64,000 nucleotides of DNA from NCBI GenBank assembly GCA_948472945.1, contig CAOKVX010000001.1, positions 310,001 to 374,000 on the forward strand. Reading direction: 5' to 3'. A program made the position numbers and the translations under genes. Shown here piece by piece: positions 45,406 through 54,730 of the stretch. Position 1 is the first letter of the stretch. Every line of letters starts with the position of its first letter. The DNA comes from an uncultured Clostridia bacterium. Its GTDB lineage: Bacteria; Bacillota; Clostridia; Lachnospirales; Lachnospiraceae. Under the pieces are notes generated by a model. It searched no databases. It saw only the letters and a list, made by a program, of their open reading frames with translations, and was not told the DNA's origin.

Positions 45406-46574
45406 TGAATATTGTATTAGCGTTATTAATATTTAGTTTGCTTGTAATAATCCATGAGTTGGGGCATTTTCTCCTTGCGAGACTTAATGGAGTTGAGGTT
45501 ACGGAATTTTCGGTCGGTATGGGGCCAAGGATTGTCACGGTTGTGAAAACTGATAAAGGTATTAGGGTAAAGTTTTTTGCATCAACGATGTTCTGTGAAA
45601 ATTTTAAATATTGGAAAGGAAAAACCAAATATTCGATAAAGCTGCTTCCGTTTGGAGGTTCATGCATCATGCTCGGTGAGGACGACGTAGTAGACGAGGA
45701 CAGGGCGTTTTGCAAAAAGTCTGTATATCAGAGAATGTCTATAGTATTTGCGGGACCGTTTTTCAACTTTGTCCTTGCTTTTATACTTGCAATTGTAATC
45801 AACGCAGTGTCAGGTTTTGATAAGCCTGTCGTAACTTCTGTTGAGAGCGGTATGCCTATGGATGCTGCCGGTGTTATGCCGGGTGACGAGATAGTAAAAA
45901 TTAACGACACGAAAATTGTACTGGACAGGGAAATAGGTTCATATTTTATATTTAATCCTATAAGCGAGGGTGATAAGTATGAAATAACGCTTAAACGCGG
46001 CAAAGAGAAATATACTGTGAATGTGGAGCCGAAGCTTGCTGAAATATTATATGTCAGCGACGGTTTTTCGCACGGTATTGTAGAGCCGGAGACTAAAAAA
46101 GTGACGTCGTACCGTCTCGGGTTCGGATATGGCTCGCCGAGGCAGAAAGGCTCAACAATTCAGATTTTAAAATACTCGCTTTATGAGGTTAAATACTGGA
46201 TTGATACAACGATAAAGAGTATTGGAATGATTTTTACAGGCAAGGTTGGCAAGGACGATATAGCGGGACCTGTAGGAATAGTGTCCACGGTAGGGGATTT
46301 GGTTAACAAATCGAGTGTGTTCGGTATATCCTCGGTCGTTCTCTCGCTTATTTCTTTCAGTATACTATTGTCGGCAAACCTTGGTGTTATGAACCTTTTG
46401 CCGATACCTGCGCTTGACGGAGGACGTTTGTTCTTTCAAATTATAGAGATTATAAGAGGAAAACCTATTTCTCCTGAAAAGGAAGGCATCATAACGATGA
46501 TAGGATTTGTCTTGCTTATGCTGCTGATGGTATTCATAATGTTTAATGATATACAGAAATTGATATTCAAATAA
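45405..46574 (+). CDS. rseP: RseP-type site-2 membrane metalloprotease
   Basis: An intramembrane zinc protease that releases anti-sigma factors or clears signal-peptide remnants. The 389-aa protein has the zinc motif HELGH in the first helix, a PDZ domain (about 130-215, PVVTSVESGMPMDAAGVMPG) and the second-metal-ligand motif NLLPIPALDGGRL. Four membrane helices. Between dxr and ispG, its usual place in Clostridia. Confidence 0.95.
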   Translation: MNIVLALLIFSLLVIIHELGHFLLARLNGVEVTEFSVGMGPRIVTVVKTDKGIRVKFFASTMFCENFKYWKGKTKYSIKLLPFGGSCIMLGEDDVVDEDRAFCKKSVYQRMSIVFAGPFFNFVLAFILAIVINAVSGFDKPVVTSVESGMPMDAAGVMPGDEIVKINDTKIVLDREIGSYFIFNPISEGDKYEITLKRGKEKYTVNVEPKLAEILYVSDGFSHGIVEPETKKVTSYRLGFGYGSPRQKGSTIQILKYSLYEVKYWIDTTIKSIGMIFTGKVGKDDIAGPVGIVSTVGDLVNKSSVFGISSVVLSLISFSILLSANLGVMNLLPIPALDGGRLFFQIIEIIRGKPISPEKEGIITMIGFVLLMLLMVFIMFNDIQKLIFK

Positions 46575-46616
46575 GTAAGAAATTATATTTATTTTGCTTT
46601 GTCAGGAGGATGTATA

Positions 46617-47669
46617 ATGGTTAGGAGAAAGTCTAAAGTAGTTTCTGTAGGCGGAGTGCTTATCGGAGGGGACAATCCGGTCAGCATACAGTCGATGACT
46701 AACACTAAGACAGAAAATGTTGAGGCTACCGTCAATCAGATACTTGAGCTTGAGAAAGCGGGCTGTGAGCTTGTAAGATGTACAATTCCTACCGAGGAGG
46801 CGGCTAAAGCCGTCGCCAAGATTAAGAAACGGATTCATATTCCGCTCATTGGAGACATTCACTTTGATTACAGGCTTGCGATTGCAGCGATTGAAAACGG
46901 CGCTGATAAAATCAGGATTAACCCGGGTAATATCGGTAGCGTTGAACGGGTAAGGGAAGTCGTTGCGGCGGCGAAAGACAGAAATGTTCCTATAAGAATC
47001 GGAGTTAACAGCGGTTCGCTTGAAAAAGATAAGATAGAAAAATACGGCGGTGTGTCGGCGGAGGGAATCACCGAGAGCGCTCTCGACAAGATACATATGA
47101 TTGAGGAAATGGGATATGATAATCTTGTTGTCAGTATAAAGTCCTCGGATGTCGTTATGAGTATAGACGCACACAAAATGATTGCAGATAAGACCAACCA
47201 CCCGATTCATGTAGGTATTACCGAGACGGGTACGGTGTGGGCCGGCAATATAAAATCGGCAATTGGAATCGGAATTATCCTCAATATGGGTATCGGTGAC
47301 ACAATCAGGGTTTCCCTGACGGGCAGTCCCGTCGAAGAGATATATTCGGGCAAGCTTATACTTAAGACACTGGGACTTAGGGAAAACGGAGCCACTGTAG
47401 TGTCATGCCCTACATGCGGGCGCACCAATATTGACATTATAACGCTCGCCTCACAGGTGGAGGAGCTTGTTAAGGATATAGACAAGGATATAAAGATTGC
47501 CGTCATGGGGTGTGTTGTAAACGGACCCGGCGAGGCCAGAGAGGCAGATATAGGAGTTGCCGGAGGACGAGGCGAAGGTCTCATTTTCTCTAAGGGCGAG
47601 GTTTTAAAGAAGGTGCCGGAGGATGAGCTTTTATCTGAATTAAAGAGAGAAATAGACAGATTATTATAA
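46617..47669 (+). CDS. ispG: 4-hydroxy-3-methylbut-2-en-1-yl diphosphate synthase
   Basis: Penultimate MEP pathway enzyme, a [4Fe-4S] protein using flavodoxin or ferredoxin. 350 aa, with SIQSMTNTKTENVEATVNQI at the N terminus, FDYRLAIAAIENGADKIRIN in the barrel, and cluster cysteines in CPTCGRT and MGCVVNGPGEA. ATG 46617 follows AGGAGG (46606-46610); TTG 46599 lies before it. polC starts 15 nt after the stop. Confidence 0.97.
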   Translation: MVRRKSKVVSVGGVLIGGDNPVSIQSMTNTKTENVEATVNQILELEKAGCELVRCTIPTEEAAKAVAKIKKRIHIPLIGDIHFDYRLAIAAIENGADKIRINPGNIGSVERVREVVAAAKDRNVPIRIGVNSGSLEKDKIEKYGGVSAEGITESALDKIHMIEEMGYDNLVVSIKSSDVVMSIDAHKMIADKTNHPIHVGITETGTVWAGNIKSAIGIGIILNMGIGDTIRVSLTGSPVEEIYSGKLILKTLGLRENGATVVSCPTCGRTNIDIITLASQVEELVKDIDKDIKIAVMGCVVNGPGEAREADIGVAGGRGEGLIFSKGEVLKKVPEDELLSELKREIDRLL

Positions 47670-47684
47670 AAGGGGCTGTATATT

Positions 47685-50600
47685 ATGCTGCTGCTTGAGG
47701 GTTTTTCGGATATTAAAGTGGACAAGGAATTGTCCGCTTTATTTGACGGCGTAGATTTGGAAAAAATAATAATAGATAAAAAAAACAGAACGGCATGCGT
47801 ATATGTAGAGACGTCTAAAATAATTCCGTTTGAGGCAAAAAGCAGGTTTGAGGCGGAGATTCAAAGGCAGACGCTCTACGCGTCTGTAGACGAGGTTAAC
47901 ATATATGAACATTTTAATCTGCCCGGCAGTCCCACGCTGTCAAAAATAATTGACTTGTACGGTGATAATCTGTATAAGGAATTAAAAAATGAGAATATGA
48001 TGGATTATATGATAATAAAAAATTCGGGCATTGAAATAGATGATGAAAAATGCTCGTTAACTATTACTGCAAATTCATCTTTTCTGACGGATGTGAGGGA
48101 AAAATCGCTTATAAAATGGCTTGAGGGAATGTTTCAGGGAAAGTTTGACAGAAAAGTAAGCGTTTATATGAAATACCTGCAAAAAGACGGTGAAAAATCA
48201 GATGTGAATGACCGCGCTGTCGCACCGTATGAGATATATGACGTAGATACGAAAAAAATGTATGAGGTTTCTCCGCTTGACTATGAGAGGGGAGTAGGCG
48301 GGCGAGCTTCGTTTGTAGACGACAGCGAGAGTGAATTTATTGATGTCAGCGCTGTGGCGGAGGATGGAGTTTCCGAGGTTAAAAAAGAAACGCCTGAATA
48401 TGAAGAACAAAAAATAGATGGGAAAAACGGCATAAAAGAAAGCGTTAAGGCGCAAAACATAGTTAAATATAGTAAAAACAAAGAAGCAGGAAAGGGCCGC
48501 AATTATAAAAATACAAACGGTGGAAATAACAGTGTAAAGGGGCGCGGAGCATACGACAAATCAGGAAGATATAACCGGTTTAAGCCGAAAGAGCCTTTGG
48601 ATGCTGATATAATATACGGAAAAGAGTGCGGCGGAGAGCTTATAAAAATATCTGAAATCACCGAGGCTATGGGTGAGGTCGTCGTACATGGACTGATAGA
48701 TGAGTGTGAGTACAGGGAATTTAGGAACGGAAACGGTATGTTCATTCTCAATCTAACAGATTTTACCGATACAATACATGTAAAAGTGTTTGCAAGACCG
48801 TCCGTTAAAGAGGTAATAGAAGGAGATTTAAAAAAAGGGAAATTTATAAGGGTTAAAGGCAACGCTTCATTTGACTCATATGAAAACGATATCGTTATAA
48901 GTAATGTTATCGGTATAAAGCCCGATGCTAAATTTTCTGATAAACAGAAGAGATATGATACTGTGGCGGATAAGAGAGTTGAGCTTCACTGTCATACGCA
49001 GATGAGCGATATGGACGGAGTCGCAGCTCCGAAAGACCTTATTGCGCGGGCCGTAGAGTGGGGGCATAAGGCTATAGCTATAACTGACCACGGGCTTGTG
49101 CAGGCGTTTCCTGTTGCAATGCATGCGCTTGAGGGGATTCAGAAAGGAAATGAATCGGCGGCGGATTTTAAAATAATATATGGGGTTGAAGGGTACATAG
49201 TGGACGACGAGGCGCCGCTCGTCAAAAATGACAGAGGGCAGACGCTAAGCGATACGTTTGTCATTTTTGATATAGAAACTACCGGACTTAACCCTTACAG
49301 ACATAAACTAATTGAGATAGGTGCGGTGAAAGTTGAAAAAGGAATAATTACCGACAGGTTTTCAGAGTTTGTAAATCCGATAGTATCAATCCCTTATGAG
49401 ATTGAACAGCTCACGGGAATTACCGACTTAATGTTAAAGGACGCGGGTGTTTTGGAGGATGTGCTGCCTAGATTTCTTGAGTTCTGCGAGGGCAGTGTGC
49501 TTGTAGCCCATAACGCGCAGTTTGACGTCAATTTCATAAGGTTGAAGGCGGCCGAGCTGGGTATCACTGTTGATTATACCGTCGCCGACACTATGACGAT
49601 GGCCAGGGTTCTTCTGCATGAGCTGAAGACGTTTAATTTAAAAAGTGTGACAAAAGCGACAGGAGTGCTGCTTGAAAACCACCACCGTGCCGTCGATGAT
49701 GCCGAGGCAACGGCAGGTGTGTTTCTAAGGTTCCTGGAAATGCTTAAAGAGAAAGGAATTAAAACTTTGGCGGGGCTCAATGAGTTTGGCAGAATGGATG
49801 CCGAGACTGTTAGAAAGACGCCGTCGCATCATATTATTATACTGGCAAAGTCTGATATAGGAAGAATAAACCTGTACAGGCTTGTTTCGGAGTCACATAT
49901 AAAATATTTTAACCGACAGCCAAAAATTCCCAAGAGCCTGCTTCGCAAGTACAGGGAGGGACTTATAATAGGCTCAGCCTGTGAAGCCGGAGAGCTGTAT
50001 CAGGCGATAATAAGGGGCGAAGATGATAAAGAGATTGAGAGGATAGTTAGTTTTTACGATTATCTCGAGATTCAGCCTGCGCGAAACAATGAATTCATGA
50101 TAAGGGATAAAAAATACGGATATGCCGGTCTTGACGATATAAGGGAAGATTACAGGAAAATTGTAAAGCTTGGAGAGTTATATGACAAGCCGGTTGTGGC
50201 AACCTCAGACGTACATTTTCTTGACCCTGAGGACGCTGTTTACAGAAGCATAATTATGGCCGGAAAAGGATTTGACGATGCCGATTTTCAGCCCCCGCTT
50301 TATTTGCATACAACGGACGAGATGCTGGAGGAATTTTCATACCTAGGTGAGCAAAAGGCTTACGAGGTCGTAGTGGAAAATTCGAATTTAATATCCGACG
50401 GAATAGAAAAGGTATCGCCGGTAAGGCCTGACAAATGTCCGCCGGTAATTGATAACTCCGACGAGGATTTGAGAAACATATGTTATGAAAAAGCGCATTC
50501 AATGTATGGAGACGAGCTGCCCGATATTGTTAAGACAAGGCTTGACAGGGAACTGAATTCAATCATATCAAACGGCTATTCGGTTATGTATATAATAGCT

Positions 50601-52331
50601 CAAAAGCTGGTTTGGAAATCTATGGAGGACGGATATCTCGTGGGTTCCAGAGGTTCGGTGGGCTCGTCGTTTGCGGCTACAATGGCGGGAATAACAGAGG
50701 TTAATCCTCTTCCGGCGCATTATTATTGCAAAAAATGCAGGTATTCCGACTTTGAGTCTGATACCGTGAAAGAGTATTTTGACCGTTCGGGTTTTGATAT
50801 GCCAGACATGGTATGTCCTGAATGCGGTGAGATACTTATAAAGGATGGCCACAATATTCCGTTTGAGACTTTTCTGGGATTCAAGGGGGATAAGGAGCCT
50901 GATATCGACCTTAATTTCTCGGGAGAATACCAGAGTAACGCGCATAAATACACCGAAGTGCTGTTTGGGGAAGGACATACGTTCAGGGCTGGGACAATAG
51001 GTACTCTTGCCGAAAAGACGGCGTATGGTTTCGTCATGAATTATTATAAGGAACGCGGCGTGACAAAGCGAAGGTGTGAGATGGAGCGCATTGCCAAGGG
51101 ATGTACGGGCGTGCACAGGACAACCGGACAGCATCCGGGCGGAATTGTAGTACTGCCGCACGGAGAGGAGATATATTCATTTACACCTATACAAAAGCCC
51201 GCAAACGATATGTCGGTCGACATTATAACGACACATTTTGAGTACCATGCTATTGACCATAACCTTCTAAAGCTTGATATACTCGGGCACGACGATCCTA
51301 CGATGATAAGAATGCTGCAGGACCTGACCGGAAAGGAGCTTTGCGACATACCTCTTTGCGACGAGAGGGTAATGTCTCTGTTTTATTCTACCGAGGCGCT
51401 TGGGGTAAGGCCGGAGGATATAGGGGGATGTACGCTTGGAAGTCTTGGAATCCCTGAGCTTGGAACAAAATTCTCGATGGATATGCTGATTGACACTTCG
51501 CCGTCGACATTTTCCGAGCTTGTTCGAATATCGGGATTGTCACACGGAACCGACGTGTGGACTAATAACGCCCAGGACCTTATAAGAGAGGGTGAGTGTA
51601 CTTTGTCAACTGCCATATGCACAAGGGATGACATTATGACATATCTTATAAATATGGGAGTTGAGAACAGTATGTCGTTTAAGATAATGGAGAGTGTGCG
51701 TAAGGGAAAGGGACTTTCGCCTGAGATGGAGCAGGCTATGATAGAAAAAAATGTCCCTGAGTGGTACATAGGTTCCTGTAAGAAGATTAAATACATGTTT
51801 CCGAAAGCCCATGCGGTTGCGTACATAATGATGGGAATAAGGATTGCGTGGTTTAAGGTGTATGAGCCTTTGGCATATTACGCCGCATTTTTTAGTATAC
51901 GAGCCAAATCATTTGACTATGAAAGGATGGCGATGGGCAGCGAGAATCTTAATAAGAATCTTAAAGAAACCGAGGCAATTGAAAAAAAGACCGCCAAGGA
52001 CAAGGAGCTTATTAAAGATATGAAAATAGTGCAGGAAATGTATGCCAGAGGATATAAGTTTGAGCCGATAGACATATATAGGGCGAGTGTGGAAAGATTT
52101 CAGATAACCGATGGGAAGCTTATGCCGTCGCTGTCAACTATAGAGGGACTTGGAGGAATAGCCGCCGAGTCTATGGTGTCCGAAGCGGCAAAGGGAGAGT
52201 TTTTTTCGATAGATGATTTTAAGCAGCGGACCGGCATCGGAAATAAAACAATTGAAAAAATGAAAACGCTCGGATTATTTGCGGATTTGCCTGAATCTAA
52301 TCAACTTTCTATTATGGACTTTTTAAAATAA
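47685..52331 (+). CDS. polC: DNA polymerase III PolC-type (Gram-positive replicative polymerase with proofreading exonuclease)
   Basis: The replicative polymerase of low-G+C Gram-positives. 1548 aa, longer than B. subtilis PolC (1437). An N-terminal domain (1-190) is followed by a low-complexity charged and Asn/Gly-rich insert (about 220-305) and an OB fold (315-420). The PHP domain (HCHTQMSDMDG, ITDHG) is interrupted by a DEDDh exonuclease (FDIETTGLNP, HNAQFDVNF, HRAVDDAEA). A four-cysteine zinc site (CKKC, CPEC) precedes the catalytic Asp pair in EPDIDLNFSGEY. The C-terminal duplex-binding region is complete. ATG 47685 follows AAAAGGGG. Last gene of the uppS-to-polC run. Confidence 0.97.
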   Translation: MLLLEGFSDIKVDKELSALFDGVDLEKIIIDKKNRTACVYVETSKIIPFEAKSRFEAEIQRQTLYASVDEVNIYEHFNLPGSPTLSKIIDLYGDNLYKELKNENMMDYMIIKNSGIEIDDEKCSLTITANSSFLTDVREKSLIKWLEGMFQGKFDRKVSVYMKYLQKDGEKSDVNDRAVAPYEIYDVDTKKMYEVSPLDYERGVGGRASFVDDSESEFIDVSAVAEDGVSEVKKETPEYEEQKIDGKNGIKESVKAQNIVKYSKNKEAGKGRNYKNTNGGNNSVKGRGAYDKSGRYNRFKPKEPLDADIIYGKECGGELIKISEITEAMGEVVVHGLIDECEYREFRNGNGMFILNLTDFTDTIHVKVFARPSVKEVIEGDLKKGKFIRVKGNASFDSYENDIVISNVIGIKPDAKFSDKQKRYDTVADKRVELHCHTQMSDMDGVAAPKDLIARAVEWGHKAIAITDHGLVQAFPVAMHALEGIQKGNESAADFKIIYGVEGYIVDDEAPLVKNDRGQTLSDTFVIFDIETTGLNPYRHKLIEIGAVKVEKGIITDRFSEFVNPIVSIPYEIEQLTGITDLMLKDAGVLEDVLPRFLEFCEGSVLVAHNAQFDVNFIRLKAAELGITVDYTVADTMTMARVLLHELKTFNLKSVTKATGVLLENHHRAVDDAEATAGVFLRFLEMLKEKGIKTLAGLNEFGRMDAETVRKTPSHHIIILAKSDIGRINLYRLVSESHIKYFNRQPKIPKSLLRKYREGLIIGSACEAGELYQAIIRGEDDKEIERIVSFYDYLEIQPARNNEFMIRDKKYGYAGLDDIREDYRKIVKLGELYDKPVVATSDVHFLDPEDAVYRSIIMAGKGFDDADFQPPLYLHTTDEMLEEFSYLGEQKAYEVVVENSNLISDGIEKVSPVRPDKCPPVIDNSDEDLRNICYEKAHSMYGDELPDIVKTRLDRELNSIISNGYSVMYIIAQKLVWKSMEDGYLVGSRGSVGSSFAATMAGITEVNPLPAHYYCKKCRYSDFESDTVKEYFDRSGFDMPDMVCPECGEILIKDGHNIPFETFLGFKGDKEPDIDLNFSGEYQSNAHKYTEVLFGEGHTFRAGTIGTLAEKTAYGFVMNYYKERGVTKRRCEMERIAKGCTGVHRTTGQHPGGIVVLPHGEEIYSFTPIQKPANDMSVDIITTHFEYHAIDHNLLKLDILGHDDPTMIRMLQDLTGKELCDIPLCDERVMSLFYSTEALGVRPEDIGGCTLGSLGIPELGTKFSMDMLIDTSPSTFSELVRISGLSHGTDVWTNNAQDLIREGECTLSTAICTRDDIMTYLINMGVENSMSFKIMESVRKGKGLSPEMEQAMIEKNVPEWYIGSCKKIKYMFPKAHAVAYIMMGIRIAWFKVYEPLAYYAAFFSIRAKSFDYERMAMGSENLNKNLKETEAIEKKTAKDKELIKDMKIVQEMYARGYKFEPIDIYRASVERFQITDGKLMPSLSTIEGLGGIAAESMVSEAAKGEFFSIDDFKQRTGIGNKTIEKMKTLGLFADLPESNQLSIMDFLK

Positions 52332-52386
52332 TTATGATATACTGCCGACTATAACTAGAATTTTATTCTTTTTTATGGAGGAGAAT

Positions 52387-53016
52387 ATGCTTACATCAGA
52401 GATGAAGGAAGGAAACAAAATATCAGTAGTTGTCAATAAGTTTGAATTGGAATCCGAGATACAGATTATAAGGGATGAATATATTCTTGTTACAATTTTG
52501 TTGATTGATGACAAAATTGTGAAATTCCCGGCTGATTTAAAAGTTGATATGATTTATTATGGTGACGATAACAGCCTTTATATATGGGAAAATGTAGTTG
52601 TATCTCCGGTAAAATTTAAGAACGGACAGAAATATCACAAAATTGACCTGCCTAAGAGTGAGGGAAAGCGCTATAACCGCAGGGGTAATTACAGATTATA
52701 TGTCGGAAAGGACATGAGTGTAGAATTTAGGGAAGGTACGTCCAGAAAAAGAAAGAAAACCCTCGTAAAAGACATCAGCGCAACAGGATTTGCTTTTTTA
52801 AACAATGAAGATTATGATGTCGGTTTAAGAGTTTCGCTGATTTACGATATAGTATCAGGAAAGAGGATGAACCTTTCCGGCAAAATTGTTAGAAAACAAT
52901 ACATGGATAATATAAATAGTACCTTGTACGGCTGTCAATTTACAACGCCGTCTGACGAGATAAGAAAAATTATAAACAGGGAACAGCAGAGAATGATAAA
53001 AGAGAAACTGCAGTAA
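52387..53016 (+). CDS. PilZ-domain c-di-GMP-binding protein (YcgR/YpfB-like)
   Basis: A 209-aa cytosolic protein with an N-terminal YcgR-like beta domain (1-95) and a C-terminal PilZ domain. Both c-di-GMP-binding motifs are intact: RxxxR within RRGNYRLYV, and DxSxxG in DISATGFAF. In Bacillus the homologue YpfB (DgrA) inhibits motility when bound to c-di-GMP; the target here is unknown. GGAGGAG overlaps an ATG at 52375, so ATG 52387, 4 nt after that site, is the probable start. Its stop codon lies inside the terminator stem. Confidence 0.88.
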   Translation: MLTSEMKEGNKISVVVNKFELESEIQIIRDEYILVTILLIDDKIVKFPADLKVDMIYYGDDNSLYIWENVVVSPVKFKNGQKYHKIDLPKSEGKRYNRRGNYRLYVGKDMSVEFREGTSRKRKKTLVKDISATGFAFLNNEDYDVGLRVSLIYDIVSGKRMNLSGKIVRKQYMDNINSTLYGCQFTTPSDEIRKIINREQQRMIKEKLQ

Positions 53017-53040
53017 ACTTTGTTTACTGCAGTTTCTTTT
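53005..53040 (+). terminator. Terminator overlapping the PilZ stop codon
   Basis: A perfect 14-bp stem, AAACTGCAGTAAAC (53005-53018) and GTTTACTGCAGTTT (53022-53035), with a TTT loop and a following TTTT. The stop codon of the PilZ gene lies in the 5' arm. Confidence 0.88.
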
Positions 53041-53102
53041 GTCAAATAAGAAAATTCTTTTTGCTGTTTATTCTTTATTAATATTTTTGTAACGGTTTTT
53101 GC

Positions 53103-53144
53103 TTGAAAAATAGGCTGATTCAATGTATATTATACAATATATTG
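53103..53144 (+). promoter_or_regulatory. Promoter and palindrome of the HTH-CBS gene
   Basis: TTGAAA (53103-53108), a 17-nt spacer and TATATT (53126-53131). The palindrome CAATATATTG (53135-53144), with partly symmetric TATA flanks, lies over the expected start point, 20 nt before the ATG. A candidate autoregulatory operator. Confidence 0.6.
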
Positions 53145-53163
53145 TTATAAAAGGAGGTAGTTC

Positions 53164-54054
53164 ATGGAGAATAATATAACAAACGGTGAATTGTTTGATA
53201 AATTTCTAGAGCTTTCTGACATGGGCTCTGTATTTAAAATATTATCAAGATTCGAATATGTAATTCTGCGTAAACTTATAAAAAAAGCTGATGAAAATGT
53301 AGAACAGAATGGCAGGGTATATCTTGAGGAGATAAAGAATGACCTTAACATACCGATGCCGAAAGTGTCGGAATTAATTCAGGCGATGAATGACGAGGGC
53401 TGGCTTGCCTGGAAACTTGATTCTAATACCCGAAAAACATACATAGAGGTAACTGAGAACGGAAGGGAAAAGTGTCTATTACAGCGCGAGGGTCTGAAAA
53501 AAATAAGCAACCGCATTGAGAAAGAGCTCACGGATGATGAGAAAAACCAGATATTTACCAGTATACTTAAGCTTGGACGGATAGTCAACGAGGAGCGGGG
53601 GGAGACTGAAGCTTACTTTGAACTGCTTTCTAATAAGTCGGCTGACAATTTGAACATAATAAGCCTGCTAAAGCCTAAAAGTACGGTTCATTATTTAAAG
53701 ACGGATTATTTTTTGCAGAAAGCAATTGAGATTCTTTCGGAGAGCGGATACACTACGCTGCCTGTTGTAGATGAGAATGGAATATACCTCGGAACTGTAA
53801 GCGACGGAGATATACTTTGGTATATTAACGAGCACGGTATGGATAACCTTGACAGTGTAGGCGTAAAGGATATTGTAAATAAGAGACGTAATCCGGCTGT
53901 ACATGATTTTGACGGTAACCATACCATTATTAATTATATTATGGAACAGAATTTCCTTTGCATGGTCGACGACAGGGGATGCTTTATCGGAATAATAACG
54001 CGAAAAGATGTTATAAGATATATGAAGCGGCGCATTGAGAGCAGAAGGATGTAA
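53164..54054 (+). CDS. Winged-helix regulator fused to a CBS-domain pair
   Basis: A 296-aa protein. Residues about 15-130 form a MarR-like winged helix (KFLELSDMGSVFKILSRFEY, NIPMPKVSELIQAMNDEGWL as recognition region, then a basic wing YIEVTENGREK). A helical linker leads to two CBS motifs (about 175-290; YTTLPVVDENGIYLGTVSDGD and FLCMVDDRGCFIGIITRKDV). CBS pairs bind adenine nucleotides, c-di-AMP or related ligands, so the protein may sense energy or second-messenger state. AAGGAGG precedes ATG 53164. It is monocistronic with its own promoter and terminator. The DNA target is unknown. Confidence 0.82.
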   Translation: MENNITNGELFDKFLELSDMGSVFKILSRFEYVILRKLIKKADENVEQNGRVYLEEIKNDLNIPMPKVSELIQAMNDEGWLAWKLDSNTRKTYIEVTENGREKCLLQREGLKKISNRIEKELTDDEKNQIFTSILKLGRIVNEERGETEAYFELLSNKSADNLNIISLLKPKSTVHYLKTDYFLQKAIEILSESGYTTLPVVDENGIYLGTVSDGDILWYINEHGMDNLDSVGVKDIVNKRRNPAVHDFDGNHTIINYIMEQNFLCMVDDRGCFIGIITRKDVIRYMKRRIESRRM

Positions 54055-54064
54055 AATAATATGC

Positions 54065-54108
54065 AAAACAAAAGCAAATGATTATTATTTTTTGCTTTTG
54101 TTTTTCTT
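54065..54108 (+). terminator. Terminator after the HTH-CBS gene
   Basis: AAAACAAAAGCAAA (54065-54078) pairs with TTTGCTTTTGTTTT (54091-54104), followed by more T residues. The A-rich and T-rich arms could work in both directions. Confidence 0.8.
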
Positions 54109-54277
54109 CTTATATTATTAACTTTATTATTACATTATTTGTTTTTTGTGCCGTCAGTTACTATGTCTGCGGCATTTTTACATTTGTGTGCGAATCTCTT
54201 TGTCGTATTCTTTGCTATGACTCTGCTCTGAATTTTGCCTTTAAATCAAAGTTTATACTTTTTTAATAAAAAAAAGC

Positions 54278-54306
54278 TTGCATAATTATATAAAATAGTA
54301 TATTAT
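54278..54306 (+). promoter_or_regulatory. Promoter of tRNA-Glu
   Basis: TTGCAT (54278-54283), a 17-nt spacer and TATTAT (54301-54306), 14 nt before the mature tRNA 5' end. Confidence 0.75.
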
Positions 54307-54319
54307 AGCAAATGTTGAT

Positions 54320-54391
54320 GGTCCGTTGGTCAAGCGGCTAAGACGTCGCCCTCTCACGGCGAAAACAGGGGTTCGATTCCCCTACGGACTG
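54320..54391 (+). tRNA. tRNA-Glu (anticodon CTC)
   Basis: A full cloverleaf. The acceptor arm GGTCCGT/ACGGACT has a G-U first pair, as is usual for tRNA-Glu. The D arm contains GGTCAAGCGGCTAAGAC. The anticodon arm TCGCC-CTCTCAC-GGCGA gives anticodon CTC, and the T arm is AGGGGTTCGATTCCCCT. The 3' CCA is not encoded. It has its own promoter and terminator. Confidence 0.95.
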
Positions 54392-54421
54392 CTATTAAAG
54401 TTTTATTATTAAGATTCAATA

Positions 54422-54464
54422 AATGCTGGAAAGAGTTGGTTATAGTGTGCTTTCAGCATTTTTT
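54422..54464 (+). terminator. Terminator after tRNA-Glu
   Basis: AATGCTG plus AAAG (54422-54433, one bulged G) pairs with CTTTCAGCATT (54450-54460), followed by TTTT. The remaining spacer to rimP is AT-rich, with only the promoter and hairpin listed separately. Confidence 0.75.
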
Positions 54465-54621
54465 GTTTTGTGATTTGTGATTTATATATTTATATAATTA
54501 AAACAAAACATAAAGACAGTTTATGAGGTAGTGGGATTAAAAATATGAGTTATATATCAATTTATTAAAAGTATTTAAAAGCGGAAATAAAAATTTGTTT
54601 TCTTATTAAATAAAAAAACAC

Positions 54622-54650
54622 TTGCATTTAATTTATAATGGTGGTAAAGT
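54622..54650 (+). promoter_or_regulatory. Promoter of the rimP-nusA-infB operon
   Basis: TTGCAT (54622-54627), a 17-nt spacer and TAAAGT (54645-54650) preceded by an extended -10 TG. The leader hairpin begins about 25 nt downstream. Confidence 0.6.
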
Positions 54651-54674
54651 GATTAATGGAAATAGTGGATAGCG

Positions 54675-54700
54675 TAAGAGTGGGCTTCGGCTCACTCTTA
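54675..54700 (+). promoter_or_regulatory. rimP leader hairpin with UUCG loop
   Basis: TAAGAGTGGGC pairs with GCTCACTCTTA over 11 bp around a TTCG tetraloop. It lies at the start of the rimP leader, ahead of the Shine-Dalgarno. Stable hairpins of the GAGTGGG type occur before rimP in other Firmicutes as far as I recall. A role in regulation is inferred. Confidence 0.65.
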
Positions 54701-54730
54701 AGTTTTGTGTAATGGAAATCAGGTGAAAAG

